A stretch of DNA of 64,000 nt from Actinoalloteichus hoggarensis (GCF_002234535.1 NZ_CP022521.1:4650001-4714000), one strand, 5' to 3'; shown: positions 1 through 8,723, counted from the stretch's first letter. The notes: generated from the sequence alone by a model not told the origin. Numbers and translations are program-made.

Positions 1-1
1 G

Positions 2-808
2 GCACTCCACCACCGCGACGCCTCCGGCGCGCCACGCCGCTTCCACGGCCTCGTGCTCGGCGACGACCCGTGGCTGGCCGAGTCCCGCCCGCTGCTGCTC
101 GGCGGGGGACGCAGCACCTCGGGGCTGGTCGACTACCAGGCCGTCCCGGGGGTCGCGGTCCCGCCCGCCGCGACCGGCAGGCGGCTGATCCTGCGGCTGG
201 TCTCCCCCGGAGTCCTCGTCGACGCCGCCGGCCGCCCCGACGACCAGCCCGACCTGGCCCTGCTGCGCGAGCTGCTGCGCGTCGACGTCCGAATCGAACA
301 GCACTGGGTCCGACGTGAACGGCTGACCGGCTGGCACTCGGCCGTCGACCTGCCCAAGTCCGAGGAGCACGCCGTGACCGCGGGCTCCACCTACGTCCTC
401 GACCTCGCCGACGACCCCGACCCGGCGGACCTGTCGCGGCTGACCGAACACGGAATCGGGCTGCGACGAGCCGAAGGACTCGGCTGGATCGAACTCGGCG
501 CCTGGCGCCCGCCCGAGGCACCCGCGAACACCGACGACACCTCCACCAGCGGCATGGCCCCCGAATTCGCCGCGCGACTCGAGAAGAGCGGCCACGGACG
601 GCCCGTCCTCGCGATGCTGCGCGAATACCACTCCGCGCTCCGACGCGGGGCCGCCCCGCCCGCACGGCAGATCCTCGACCGCCCCGTCTTCGCCCCGCTG
701 AAGAACGACCTGCGCACGATGTTGATCGGTCTGCTCGCCACGAGACCATCGTGGATCCCGCAGCTCGCCGAGGCGCTGGAGATCCGGCTGAAGGGAGGAC
801 ATCGATGA
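2..808 (+). CDS. csx10: Csx10-like RAMP (Cas5-type) protein of a type III-D-like effector, 5' truncated by window edge
   Basis: The reading frame is open from base 2, so only the C-terminal 268 or so residues are present; the first in-window start (GTG at 53) is internal. Visible are a glycine-rich RAMP loop (LLLGGGRSTSGLVDY) and the stretch LTGWHSAVDLPKSEEHA followed by AGSTYVLDL, which resembles the GW..GLPKP...AGS segment of Csx10 proteins. Csx10 is the Cas5-like subunit capping the 5' handle of crRNA in type III-D complexes. The gene is followed with a 4-nt ATGA overlap by a second RAMP gene, an unknown gene and cas6, so it is part of an operon that began left of the window, where cas10 would be expected. 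Family assignment is by motif memory, not alignment. Confidence 0.7.
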   Translation, partial: ALHHRDASGAPRRFHGLVLGDDPWLAESRPLLLGGGRSTSGLVDYQAVPGVAVPPAATGRRLILRLVSPGVLVDAAGRPDDQPDLALLRELLRVDVRIEQHWVRRERLTGWHSAVDLPKSEEHAVTAGSTYVLDLADDPDPADLSRLTEHGIGLRRAEGLGWIELGAWRPPEAPANTDDTSTSGMAPEFAARLEKSGHGRPVLAMLREYHSALRRGAAPPARQILDRPVFAPLKNDLRTMLIGLLATRPSWIPQLAEALEIRLKGGHR

Positions 809-2127
809 CCGTCCGCCTGCTCGTCTCGGTCACCCTGCGCCTGACCGCCCCCGGCGGAGTCGCCGCGCCCGAACTCCTCGCGCAGGACGACGACGGCCTG
901 CTGTTCGGCACCGCCCTGCCGCTGGCCCGCACCCCCAGGGGAATGCCGTGGATTCCCGCCACCTCGGTGGCAGGCTCCCTGCGCGCCCACCTCGCCGACC
1001 GGGCCGAGGCGTTCCTCGGCGGCGAGCCCGGCGACGAGGTGTTCCCCTCGACCCTCTGGCTGCTGGGCACCCGCGTCGACCACCAGGGCATCACCGAACG
1101 GACCCGCACCGCGATCGATCGATGGCGCGGCGCCGCCGCGGCAGGCCCGCTGCGGCGCTCCGAGCACCTGCCCGCCGGAACCCGGATCACGGTGTACCTC
1201 CGCCTGGACGACGTCACCCTCGCCGACGAACTCCTCGGCGCGCTACGCACCTGGCGGCCGAGGATCGGCGGCGGCCGCACCATCGGTCACGGAACCTGCG
1301 TCCTGGAGCAGATCCGCGGCGGCCGCCTCGACCTCGACACGCCCGAGGGCCGCCGGATCTGGCTCACCCGAGGCGGCCCCGGCCTGTTCGACGACGACCT
1401 CACCGACCACGTCGAGACACCACCCGTGCCGAACACCCACCCACCCGTGCTGCACCTCTCCTGGTCCATCGTGGACGGACTTCACATCGGCAACGGCGAG
1501 ATCGACCACCGGGGCAACGGCCAGAACGACGTCGCCCTGATCCTGCGCACCCACGACGGGACGCCGGAGATCCCCGGCAGCGCCTGGAAGGGCCTGCTGC
1601 GCTCACGCTGCGAGTTCATCCTCCGCTCGCTGGGCGTGGTCTGCTGCTCCCCCGCCGTCGACCTCGACGCCACGACACCCGGCTGCGGTGACTGTCTGAT
1701 CTGCCGGGCCTTCGGCACCGCCTCCTCCGCGGGCCCGAGCCGACGGGGACGACTCGACTTCCGCAGCTCCCCCGTCGCCGACGCCGAGATCGTCGAGCAA
1801 CGTCACGTCGCCCTCGACCGCGTCTTCGGCGGCGCCCGCGCCGGCGCGCTCTACAGCAGGCAGGTCGTCCGCTCCGGCACCCTCGACCTCGTCGTCGACG
1901 CCCTCGACACCCTGCCGCCCGGTGCCACCGCCCTGGTCACCCTGGCCTGCCTCGACATCCACGACGGCCTGCTCGGCGTCGGAGCCGCCACGACCCGGGG
2001 CCTCGGCACGCTACGACTCCGCAGCACACCCGAGGCCGTCGGCACCCTGCGCACCGAGGCCCTCCACGCCCTCACCGCCGCGCTGACCGGTGCCGACGCC
2101 GAGCTCGGAGAAAGCAGGACGACATGA
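805..2127 (+). CDS. Fused double-RAMP (Cas7/Csm3-like) CRISPR protein
   Basis: This 440-residue protein appears to contain two RAMP domains. The first (about residues 1-200) has an IPATSVAGSLRAHL segment and the glycine-rich GGGRTIGHGTC; the second (about 215-430) has IPGSAWKGLLRSRCEFI, a cysteine cluster (CC...C..C..CRAFG) likely to bind zinc, and a terminal G-rich loop GVGAATTRGLGTL. Csm3-like Cas7 subunits form the backbone of type III complexes and cut target RNA; fused Cas7 repeats are known from III-D. ATG 805 is chosen because GGGAGGA lies just upstream and the start overlaps the previous stop (ATGA). It overlaps the next gene the same way. Which Asp residues would be catalytic cannot be judged by eye. 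Confidence 0.75.
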   Translation: MTVRLLVSVTLRLTAPGGVAAPELLAQDDDGLLFGTALPLARTPRGMPWIPATSVAGSLRAHLADRAEAFLGGEPGDEVFPSTLWLLGTRVDHQGITERTRTAIDRWRGAAAAGPLRRSEHLPAGTRITVYLRLDDVTLADELLGALRTWRPRIGGGRTIGHGTCVLEQIRGGRLDLDTPEGRRIWLTRGGPGLFDDDLTDHVETPPVPNTHPPVLHLSWSIVDGLHIGNGEIDHRGNGQNDVALILRTHDGTPEIPGSAWKGLLRSRCEFILRSLGVVCCSPAVDLDATTPGCGDCLICRAFGTASSAGPSRRGRLDFRSSPVADAEIVEQRHVALDRVFGGARAGALYSRQVVRSGTLDLVVDALDTLPPGATALVTLACLDIHDGLLGVGAATTRGLGTLRLRSTPEAVGTLRTEALHALTAALTGADAELGESRTT

Positions 2128-2543
2128 ACGGCAGGCTCCGCGGCCACGGACGGCTCCCCTGGGACCACGCCCGTGAAGTGCTGGCCGACCACACCTGCCT
2201 GTGGATCGACCACGACGGAATCCACCTCGGCCCGGCCCCGACCGAAGCCCCGTTCGCCACCCACCTCTGGGCGCGACACGACCGCGATCACCGCTACTCC
2301 CGCCTCCGCATCGACGACGAGCACGCCTACCCGGCCACCCTCGACCTCACCGAACACGCATCGGATCACGACGACGGCGAGCCGGTCACCGTCCACCGCC
2401 GCACCGCCCGGCTCCGCCCACCCCGCAGCACCGCGCACACCCTCCTGACCGCCCTCGCCGTCGACCTCCTCGAGATCCCCGGCACCGCCCCGATCACCTT
2501 CCTCCACTTCGAACACCAGCCGACCCCGGACGCCGCCCGATGA
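2124..2543 (+). CDS. Small protein of the type III-D-like operon, possibly Csx19-like
   Basis: A 139-residue protein locked between the RAMP gene and cas6 by ATGA overlaps on both sides, so it is almost certainly translated with them. It is rich in His, Asp and Arg, with a central stretch of alternating aromatic and charged residues (THLWARHDRDHRYSRLRID) that is loosely reminiscent of Csx19, a small protein often found in III-D loci. No catalytic motif or membrane segment is visible. The Csx19 idea rests mainly on gene order and size and could be wrong; a Cas11-like small subunit is the other obvious possibility. Confidence 0.6.
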   Translation: MNGRLRGHGRLPWDHAREVLADHTCLWIDHDGIHLGPAPTEAPFATHLWARHDRDHRYSRLRIDDEHAYPATLDLTEHASDHDDGEPVTVHRRTARLRPPRSTAHTLLTALAVDLLEIPGTAPITFLHFEHQPTPDAAR

Positions 2544-3277
2544 GAATCCGCCTCCACCTCAGCACCCAGGCCACCCACATCCCCTGGGACCAGCTGCTAC
2601 GCCCCGGCCGCGGCCTCATCTACCGCCTGCTCCGCGAGACCGCACCCGAACTCGGCGCACGACTGCACGAGTCCACCCGACCCATGCCCGCAGGCCACGG
2701 AGCCCCCGTCTTCCCGAAAGCCCGCCGCGTCCCCCGCCGCTACGCCGCAGGCGGCCCAGGCCACCTCGAACTCGGCAGCCCGATTCCCGGACTCGCCGAA
2801 TCCTGGCACCAGGCCCTCACCCGAACCGACACCCTCGACTGGGGCGGCACCGCCCTGCGCCTGCACGACGCCGAACTGCTCCCACCACCGGACTTCACCG
2901 CCGGCACCGCCGAATTCCAGACCGAGACCCCCGTCGCCCTCCGCCGACTGCCCTCCCCCGACCGACCGCCCACCCCCGAGGGCGAACCCGTGCGGCTGCC
3001 ACCGCTGCCCGACCTCCTGCCCTACGAGGAGGGCTTCGCCGAGGCGCTCACCGCCAACCTGCGACGCAAACTCGACACCCTCGGCCTCGACCCCGACATC
3101 ACCATCGACGAGATCACCCCCACCGGACCGAAACGGGCCTTCACCGTCGGCGACGGCCGACAGACCGGAGCCACCGCGAACGTCCGTCTCCACGGCGCGC
3201 CCACCGCACTACGCGCCCTGTGGTCGTGGGGCCTCGGACGCGGCAACGCCGCAGGCTTCGGCTGGATCCGACGCTGA
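2540..3277 (+). CDS. cas6: CRISPR repeat endoribonuclease Cas6 (type III-D-like locus copy)
   Basis: A 245-residue RAMP protein that would cut pre-crRNA within repeats. The start ATG overlaps the preceding stop (ATGA). It shares its whole layout with the second Cas6 in this window (45358-46095), also 245 residues: both have PW..LLRPGRG..Y near the N-terminus, APELGARLHES, SPIP, LDWGGTALR, a central NLRRKL/NLRRKA helix, GPKR.F.VGDG and the C-terminal G-rich loop (WSWGLGRGNAAGFGWI). The two are clear paralogues and both sit beside arrays with the same repeat family. Array 1 begins 250 bp downstream and is transcribed toward this gene. Confidence 0.9.
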   Translation: MRIRLHLSTQATHIPWDQLLRPGRGLIYRLLRETAPELGARLHESTRPMPAGHGAPVFPKARRVPRRYAAGGPGHLELGSPIPGLAESWHQALTRTDTLDWGGTALRLHDAELLPPPDFTAGTAEFQTETPVALRRLPSPDRPPTPEGEPVRLPPLPDLLPYEEGFAEALTANLRRKLDTLGLDPDITIDEITPTGPKRAFTVGDGRQTGATANVRLHGAPTALRALWSWGLGRGNAAGFGWIRR

Positions 3278-3530
3278 ACCCCGCCCCGAGGCAGGCCTGA
3301 GAGACCGGGAAGCCGGGACGGCGAGGCGGTCGACTCCGTATCCGGTAGCTCGCCTCGGCTACGACGAGCCCTCGCCGCGAGGCTGCGTCGTCCGGTGTGA
3401 CGGGGGTACGGCGCAGGGCCGTGAGGGGTGCTTCGGACCGTTGTCACGGGCCTAGACGTCGACGGGTGGAGCCATTCGTGAGAACGCGGCGGACGGTCAC
3501 GGCGGGTGCTCTCGTAGTGCTCCGCGTCCC

Positions 3531-3891
3531 GGTGGGAACCCTTAGGGGCGATGAGGACACGCGGGGCGCCGCGCAAGCGGCTCGGGCTAGTGCCTGTGTT
3601 GTAACCCCTCCTAGGGGCGATGAGGACCCCGGCCGAGCTGCTGCGGGAGAACATCGAGCGGGAGTTGTAACCCCTCCTAGGGGCGATGAGGACCGCCTAC
3701 CTCAGCGAGGAACCCGCAGTGCTCTACGCGTTGTAACCCCTCCTAGGGGCGATGAGGACGGCCACGGTGTGCGGTGCGCTCGGGCTGCGACCGCAGTTGT
3801 AACCCCTCCTAGGGGCGATGAGGACCGCATGTCCGGCCGGACGGGCGGGCATTGCTGCCAGGTTGTAACCCCTCCTAGGGGCGATGAGGAC
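3531..3891 (-). CRISPR. CRISPR array 1: five intact 30-bp repeats plus one degenerate
   Basis: On the plus strand the repeat starts GTTGTAACCCCTCC and ends TAGGGGCGATGAGGAC (30 bp). Perfect copies lie at 3598-3627, 3664-3693, 3730-3759, 3796-3825 and 3862-3891; a decayed copy is at 3531-3558. Spacers are 36 nt except the last one (39 nt, 3559-3597). The decayed repeat is at the left end and a leader shared with the other two arrays lies on the right, so the array is transcribed leftward and the newest spacer is the one at 3826-3861. In the transcribed orientation the repeat carries a CCCCTAGGAGGGG hairpin and ends GGTTACAAC. Confidence 0.98.
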
Positions 3892-4005
3892 CCGAGAGTA
3901 AAGCCGCAGGTCAACGGGTATGGCAAGCGTGCTTCTGAGCCGGATTGTGCAGCGGACCGGCGGTCTGACGTCCAACCCCGGGGGTCCGCTGAAAATTCGG
4001 TGCCA
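3892..4005 (-). promoter_or_regulatory. Leader of CRISPR array 1
   Basis: The sequence starting CCGAGAGTAAAGCCGCAGG directly abuts the last repeat. The same words occur at the same distance beside array 2 (44006) and, inverted, beside array 3 (53495). A second shared block lies about 80-105 bp out (GACGTCC...CCCGGGGG, then TCCGCTGAAA at 3982-3998). It should contain the array promoter and the integration signals read by Cas1-Cas2. The rest of the stretch up to 4449 holds nothing I recognise. Confidence 0.85.
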
Positions 4006-4449
4006 GGGCGAGTGCCCCACGTGATCACCTCGCAACACCGTCCCGCGCTGTCGGACCCTGGCCACACCCGTCACGGATGGTCGGACACGATCGTATCGGC
4101 ACCAGGATCCCCGACCCCGCACACCGCTTCGCCGCCCCGCTCACTTCCGCGTCTGCGGTGCGCAGCACGACATCGCACACATTCCGAGCGGCGATCTCCG
4201 CCGACCAGACCAGCGACGGGCCGGCCATGTCCCAGCCCGGTATCGGCGGGTCGCGCGGTCGTCCCCGGTCAGGCGAAGTGCCCTCTGGCAGGCGACGGCC
4301 CGCCCCGACACGCACTCGCCTCGTGAGGCACTCGTGATCTCTCGGCACCATTGAACGCCCGCCTCCGGTCGGCAGAGTCCGTGCCGATCACCGGCGCCGG
4401 CGGATGCGGCAGTCTTTCCGGCAGCGACTACAGGAGAGGACAGCAGGCG

Positions 4450-5433
4450 ATGGCAGGCTGGTCGGCAGTAGCGGGCACCCATGACTTCGTGGTGCCGGAT
4501 CACGCGGGCGCGCAGGCACTCGCCGACGTGTTGGCGGCCTACGGATTCGCCCTCGTGACCGCGCGGCCCGGACACGAGAACGGGTGGCTCGTCACCGCGT
4601 TCGACGAGGGGCCCTGTCCGACCGACGCACTCGGATATCGCAGCGATGCGGCCGCCGGTTCCACCATCGTCCGCACCCCGGACTCCCGACTCCGTCGAAC
4701 CCGGAGCCGTCGACCTGAGCGGGCTGGATGCCGTCGACTGGGCTCGACTCAAGCACGGCCACGGTTCGGCTGACGACGTTCCGGGCCTGATCCGGGCGCT
4801 GGCCGCCGACCCCGACGACTGGGCCGAGGTCCTCGACGAGCTGATCGGCGACGACCTGCTCCACCAGGGAAGCTGCTATTCGGCGTGCCCGCCATGACGT
4901 TCCTCGTCGACCTGGTGGCCTCGGGCACCGTCCCGGCACCGCGGCGGCTCGACGTGTCGCTGTGCCTCGTGTTCGCAGCGGATCGCCTGGCGGACGGCCT
5001 GCTCGCCGATGCTGACCGAGCCGCGGCCGAGTCTCGGCTGCCCACGGCAGCACCGTGGGCGCAGGAGGTGTATCAGGCCGTAGGCACCGGTCTGTCCACA
5101 CTGCTCGCCCGATGGAACACGGAGCCACCCGCGATGCAGTACGTCCTCGCCTGCCTGCCCGCGCTCTATCCACAACACGGTCGCCAGATCGCCCAGCAGG
5201 TCAGCGCCCTGACCCCCGCCTACGCGGGCACCCGACACGGCGCCTATCCGCGGCTCGCTGATGCGCTGGTGAACGAGGACGACGAACGGGCAGTCGTGAT
5301 CGCCTCCGACATCGTCTCCTGGGAAGACGGCCTCGACCCCGGCTGGCTGGAGGCCCCAGGAATCAGCGCGGCGATGAAGACCGGCCACGTCCTCGCCGAA
5401 GGGGTGACACAGACCGCGGAGGCCTCCACCTGA
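4450..5433 (+). pseudogene. Broken hypothetical actinobacterial gene (two frameshifts)
   Basis: Three partial frames read as one decayed protein. Frame one from ATG 4450 (MAGWSAVAGTHDFVVPDHA, to about 4650) matches a domain concerned with DFVVPD..AA..LA..LAAYGF; frame two (about 4690-4884) continues with LSGLDAVDWARLKHGHG and DELIGDDLLHQGSCYS; frame three (4885-5433) continues with MTFLVDLVASGTVPAPRRLDV. The second join needs only one lost base near 4883 (HQGSCYSA then PAMTFL). I recognise the pattern as a common actinobacterial protein of unknown function that normally has these segments in one frame, probably with more sequence between the first two. No function is known to me. A sequencing error could explain the second join but not the shortened first one. 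Confidence 0.6.
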
Positions 5434-5708
5434 CAAGGTGGCAGGCACCCACGCCGAGTCGGTACAACCGACCTTGAGACTCGCCGCGAGGACGGCGACT
5501 CCTGTCCTGCGGTCGATGACCGGTGCTCCTGATTCCCGACGATACGAGGGACCCGGCCTGCGCTCCTCGACGACACACCACGCCAGTACCAGACCGGATG
5601 ACCTTGCCGCCTGACACGGCGCCCCACACTTCACCGACCCTGTGGCTGCTGTCTCTCGGCACCTGGAGTCCAGGACAGCGCACCAGCCGCCGGCGGGATT
5701 CGCGGATC

Positions 5709-5796
5709 GGCGAGCCGACGCTCGCGGCCGGCTACGCCCGCACGACGATCAACCACGAGCTGTCCCTCCTGTGGAGCCTGATCTGTCACGAGCGGT
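5709..5796 (+). pseudogene. Short integrase-like remnant
   Basis: About 29 residues (GEPTLAAGYARTTINHE and LSLLWSLICHE) resemble the SAM-like core-binding domain of tyrosine recombinases, where GYAP.TINH.LS.L is common. Nothing on either side continues the domain, so this is at most a scrap. The surrounding 5434-5807 holds no other recognisable gene. Confidence 0.3.
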
Positions 5797-5807
5797 GGAA
5801 GTCGCGC

Positions 5808-6296
5808 TCAGCCGAATGCCGGGTCCGCCAACGCGACCACCCGGTCGAGAACCGGATCGAACCCGAGAACAGGATGTAGCCGACTCCCGCCCTCCGACGT
5901 CATGATCAGCGGCTTGCCCAGCTCACGACCGATCTCCGCCAGAAAGCCGCAGAGAACGTCGACTCCTTCCTGTCCCTGCAGCTCCCGCAGATCGACGTCG
6001 AAATCGATGTCGTCGGGCGACATGATTCGGAAGATCGCGAGTACTCCGGGAACCGGCCAGACCCTCAGCTCCGCCGTCTCGGAGTCAGCCAAGCGGGCGA
6101 GCACGTCGGCAGCCAGGGGCAGGGGCAGCGCCGTACCGCCTTCCGAGTACTGCCACTGCCAACCGCGTGCCTGGATCAAGTCGAAGAGAGCCTGCCAGTC
6201 TTCGACCGAGGCGCCGGGGACGACGATGTCGGGCAGCGAACCCATGAGATCGGGGTCGAAGAAGTCTCTGAACTCGTCCCAAAGCAGGTCTGGCAT
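5808..6296 (-). CDS. Hypothetical protein, 162 aa
   Basis: Starts MPDLLWDEFRDFFDPDLMG. It is acidic, has no membrane segment or signal peptide, and its coding character is good on this strand only. The sequence (VEDWQALFDLIQARGWQW, IDFDVDLRELQGQEGVDVL) looks like a small cytosolic alpha/beta protein of the kind often found next to toxin genes in actinomycetes, but no family is recognised. ATG 6296 is preferred over an upstream frame extension that reads basic, low-complexity sequence. It stands alone in a region of decayed genes. From 6297 to 6687 I see nothing. Confidence 0.6.
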   Translation of the reverse strand: MPDLLWDEFRDFFDPDLMGSLPDIVVPGASVEDWQALFDLIQARGWQWQYSEGGTALPLPLAADVLARLADSETAELRVWPVPGVLAIFRIMSPDDIDFDVDLRELQGQEGVDVLCGFLAEIGRELGKPLIMTSEGGSRLHPVLGFDPVLDRVVALADPAFG

Positions 6297-6687
6297 GACA
6301 CCATGCTGCCTGGTCGACGCCCCGGACACAGTCCGAATATGCCGTCGGTGTCCGGTTTACCGCGATGACCGGCAGCAGCGTGACCTCAGCCGGCATGCCG
6401 ATCCGCTGTGGTGTCGACGCGGATCGAGATGGGTACGTCAACGAGCCGTTCCCGGAGACGGGTCGAGCGCGACCGACAGCAACCCCACAAGGCCATGGCT
6501 CGACACTGACAACGCCTTCGCATCGTCATCGGAATGTGCGCGCTCCGGCGGAGTGGAACAGCCAGGAGATCCGCCCTTCATCGGCCCTACCAGGGTCCGA
6601 CCGCATGCCGCGGGAATGACGATTCTCATCCTGGGGACTGCCGGGAGCCGATCCCTGCCGGCAGCCGCGAATCAACACCCGTGACTA

Positions 6688-6876
6688 GAACCGTCGGCGG
6701 AGGTTCGACCGCCGGTGCGGTCCGCCGTCGGCCCCGGCGGCCACGAACCGTGCATCCGGACGGCGGCGATCACGGAGAAGCTCGGCGACGAACGGAGGAG
6801 GGCGGACCACCCGGCCACTGGCCTGGATCTTGGGCGAGCCGAGCTTGGAGGCGACGTCATGGGCATCGACTCTCAC
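6688..6876 (-). pseudogene. Tyrosine recombinase remnant (internal part)
   Basis: On the minus strand the frame reads VRVDAHDVASKLGSPK, then RVVRPPPFVAELLRD, then ADGGPHRRSNLRRRF and a stop. This lines up with the middle of the second integrase of the window (20030-21235), which has VRVDAKTGALHEIG, LGAPKTPASVRTVHLP and GADGGLLRRSNFRDRF. Only this internal third is left and it lacks the catalytic His, Arg and Tyr part. It abuts, in opposite orientation, another remnant (6862-7041). Confidence 0.65.
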
Positions 6877-7041
6877 GTCACCCGGCCCATGGTCGACACC
6901 ATGCCCGCCGGTTCGCAGACGCGACGGGAGCCGGATCGGGCTGATCTCTTCGCTATCGGAAGCGGAGTCGGCATCCCTACTCCCGAACCGCTCCCGCCAA
7001 CGATCAGCGGCCCGCCGACAAGGATCGTCGACGGGCCGCTG
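6862..7041 (+). pseudogene. Tyrosine recombinase C-terminal remnant beside attL
   Basis: The plus strand reads GIDSHVTRPMVDTMPAGSQ followed by TRREPDRADLFAIGSGV, matching the C-terminal tail of integrases such as the one at 20030-21235 (GIYSHVTQPMIDRILAGLTRRWE). The catalytic tyrosine position of GIYSHV is occupied by Asp (GIDSHV), so the fragment would be dead even if whole. It points at the displaced tRNA 3' end at 7059, the normal position for an integrase tail beside its attachment site, and so records an earlier insertion in the same tRNA gene. Confidence 0.6.
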
Positions 7042-7058
7042 ACCAGGTGTGAAACCAT

Positions 7059-7105
7059 CTGTGGGCGATACTGGGATCGAACCAGTGACCTCTTCGGTGT
7101 GAACG
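7059..7105 (-). other. attL: displaced 3' end of tRNA-Val(CAC)
   Basis: 47 bp starting CTGTGGGCGATACTGGG and ending TCTTCGGTGTGAACG, identical to 17166-17212. On the minus strand it covers the anticodon arm to the 3' end of tRNA-Val but lacks the 5' half, so it is not a tRNA gene; it is the chromosomal end displaced by the element. Confidence 0.92.
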
Positions 7106-7201
7106 CGGTGATCACCGATGCGGTTGGTGCTTCCTCGTGTCCTGAACTGCGCGGACGCTGGTGTGCGGTGCTGCCTCGTGCGGGCTGGTGTCGGCGGGTC
7201 T

Positions 7202-7219
7202 GCTGACTGCCTGCTGACT
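7202..7219 (+). other. Likely integrase arm-type sites, left
   Basis: Two direct copies of GCTGACT at 7202-7208 and 7213-7219, 11 bp apart. The same pair with the same 11-bp spacing and orientation occurs at the other end (17077-17094). Arm-type sites near both att cores are expected for AICE integrases. Confidence 0.5.
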
Positions 7220-7246
7220 CGTCCGCTGCCCTGAGAGGGAGCCGCT

Positions 7247-7380
7247 GTCCTCATCCCGTCGACCTGGCGTCAGCCCGATCAGTCGTGTCAAGGGGGCGCC
7301 TCGGCACATCCTGGCGGCTGCCTCGATGCTGCCCCCTTGACGCGGCTGATAGCCCTCGGGGAGGTCGATGGGATGAGGAC
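7247..7380. repeat. Nested inverted repeat at AICE left end
   Basis: Outer arms of 18 bp at 7247-7264 and 7363-7380 pair with one mismatch (GTCCTCATCCC...TCGACC). Inner arms GTCAAGGGGGC (7287-7297) and GCCCCCTTGAC (7331-7341) pair perfectly and extend outward imperfectly. No convincing gene lies in 7106-7960, so this is probably a structural site: a replication (dso/sso) or transfer (clt) locus, or a small nonautonomous insert. Function is inference. Confidence 0.75.
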
Positions 7381-7706
7381 CTCGGGACCACCCACCCACC
7401 GGCACCGACCGCCCTCCCCCTCATCCTGTTGGCCTGCCTGCCCGGCGAGGGCATCTCATCCGCGAACTCGATCCGCGACCGACCGGCGGCCAGCACGCGA
7501 ACCGGGCCACGCCCGGCGACCACCGCGGAACCGGACCGCATCTTCAGTGGCAACCTGTGGTCAACTCGATTCGCGCAGCGAGTCGCGTTGTCCACAGGGC
7601 GGCAGCCGGAGCGCCCCGACCAGCCTTGTCACGGTGACCACCCCGCGCTCCGTGGGACTCCACCAGCTCCCCGAGCCCTCCGGCTCCCCGCACATCCCTC
7701 GGTGTT

Positions 7707-7869
7707 CTGCGGGGGCTGCTCGGCCTTCCGTCCCACGGCGGAGCGGCCCCCGATACCTGCCCGCAGCGCCTGCGGCCGGCAGGCCGCTGAGGCGCTGCGG
7801 AGACACTGCGGGGGCCGCTCCGCCGTGGGTCGGCCACACTGCGGCCGAGCGGCCCCCGCAGGGGGCCGC
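7707..7869. repeat. Second nested inverted repeat upstream of the GntR gene
   Basis: A 21-bp perfect pair (7732-7752 and 7809-7829, CCCACGGCGGAGCGG... and its complement) encloses a 10-bp perfect pair (7761-7770 and 7791-7800, CCGCAGCGCC/GGCGCTGCGG) and is itself enclosed by a 19-bp pair with one mismatch (7707-7725 and 7843-7861). A further GCGGCCCCC/GGGGGCCGC hairpin (7849-7857, 7861-7869) competes with the outer arms. The result is a very strong cruciform or RNA hairpin of about 155 nt in noncoding DNA. Confidence 0.85.
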
Positions 7870-7960
7870 CTTGATGAAGTAAAGAAACTCTGAACACACG
7901 GTCCGTGGTACCCCTCACTCTCCTCTTGAGGTGCACAAGCCATCCCGTACCCTGGTCCCA

Positions 7961-7976
7961 GGTGAGCTAGCACAGA
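7961..7976 (+). promoter_or_regulatory. Probable autoregulatory operator upstream of the GntR gene
   Basis: GTGAGCTAGCACAG shares CTAGCACA with the two clear operators at 8777 and 8834. It sits just before the Shine-Dalgarno sequence (GGGAGGTG) of the regulator, the expected position for autoregulation. Confidence 0.45.
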
Positions 7977-7988
7977 GGGAGGTGAACA

Positions 7989-8723
7989 ATGAGCAAAATC
8001 CAAAGGCACGTTCCGGAGTACCTACAGATCTCTACAGCGATTCGGGAGCGGATCGAGCGGGGCGACCTCGCTCCCGGGGAAGAAGTCCCCTCAGTGCGGG
8101 CGATCGCGGCGGAGTGGGAAGTCTCGGCTGCCACCGCCCAACGCGTCCTGGGTGCTCTGCGTGACGCCGGTCTAGTCGAGACGCGCCCGGGTAGATCGTC
8201 CGTGGTTCGACATCCTACGGCGGGCGGACCTCGACAGCGCTTCGAGACTATGTCGCGGACGGGACGGATCTACGCGCCAGGCGAGTACGCGCGCATCGTG
8301 AGCGCTGAGGTGGTGGGGGCTCCTGAACAGGTTCGTGACGCGCTGTCGCTCGGTACCCGGCAGGCTATCCGCAGAGTGCGGGTCCGCTACAACGCATCTG
8401 ATGAGCCCGTCAGTGCTTCAACCTCCTGGTTTGACGCTGACCTGAGCGACGTTGCTCCCGCCCTGCTCGTCGCCGACCGAATCACGATGGGCACGCCTGC
8501 CTACATCGCCTCAACGACTGGCCGTGTCCTCCGGTCAGCTAGCGACAGGTACACGGCCCGCGCGGCGACCAGCGAAGATGCGGCCGCTCTCGGATGCAAG
8601 CTCGGCGAGCCGGTGATGGCTGCGGAGAACATCATCTACGACCAGAACGGGCTGCCAGTCGAGTTCGGTGAGTCGGTCGTCCTTGCTGGTAGGTGGAGTT
8701 CGTACTACTCCTACCAGTTCTGA
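7989..8723 (+). CDS. GntR/HutC-family transcriptional regulator (KorSA-like)
   Basis: 244 residues: an N-terminal winged-helix GntR domain (about 1-75; PEYLQISTAIRERIERGDL, then LAPGEEVPSVRAIAAEWEV) and a C-terminal UTRA ligand-binding domain (about 85-240; ending ENIIYDQNGLPVEFGES). In pSAM2-like AICEs a GntR regulator of this type (KorSA) represses the activator of excision and replication. Start ATG 7989 has GGGAGGTG 5 bp upstream. A hairpin terminator follows (8728-8763), and palindromic GTGTACTAGCACAC sites before the next gene are the obvious targets. Confidence 0.9.
   Translation: MSKIQRHVPEYLQISTAIRERIERGDLAPGEEVPSVRAIAAEWEVSAATAQRVLGALRDAGLVETRPGRSSVVRHPTAGGPRQRFETMSRTGRIYAPGEYARIVSAEVVGAPEQVRDALSLGTRQAIRRVRVRYNASDEPVSASTSWFDADLSDVAPALLVADRITMGTPAYIASTTGRVLRSASDRYTARAATSEDAAALGCKLGEPVMAAENIIYDQNGLPVEFGESVVLAGRWSSYYSYQF

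Noticed and set aside
3397-4326. Long open frames across CRISPR array 1, and similar frames across arrays 2 and 3
   Set aside because: They arise because the repeat lacks stops in some frames; the peptides repeat the CRISPR unit (for example VVTPPRGDED or LRTLVGTMRT).
7059-7105. A second tRNA-Val gene
   Set aside because: Only the 3' part exists; 5' half missing, so it is attL.
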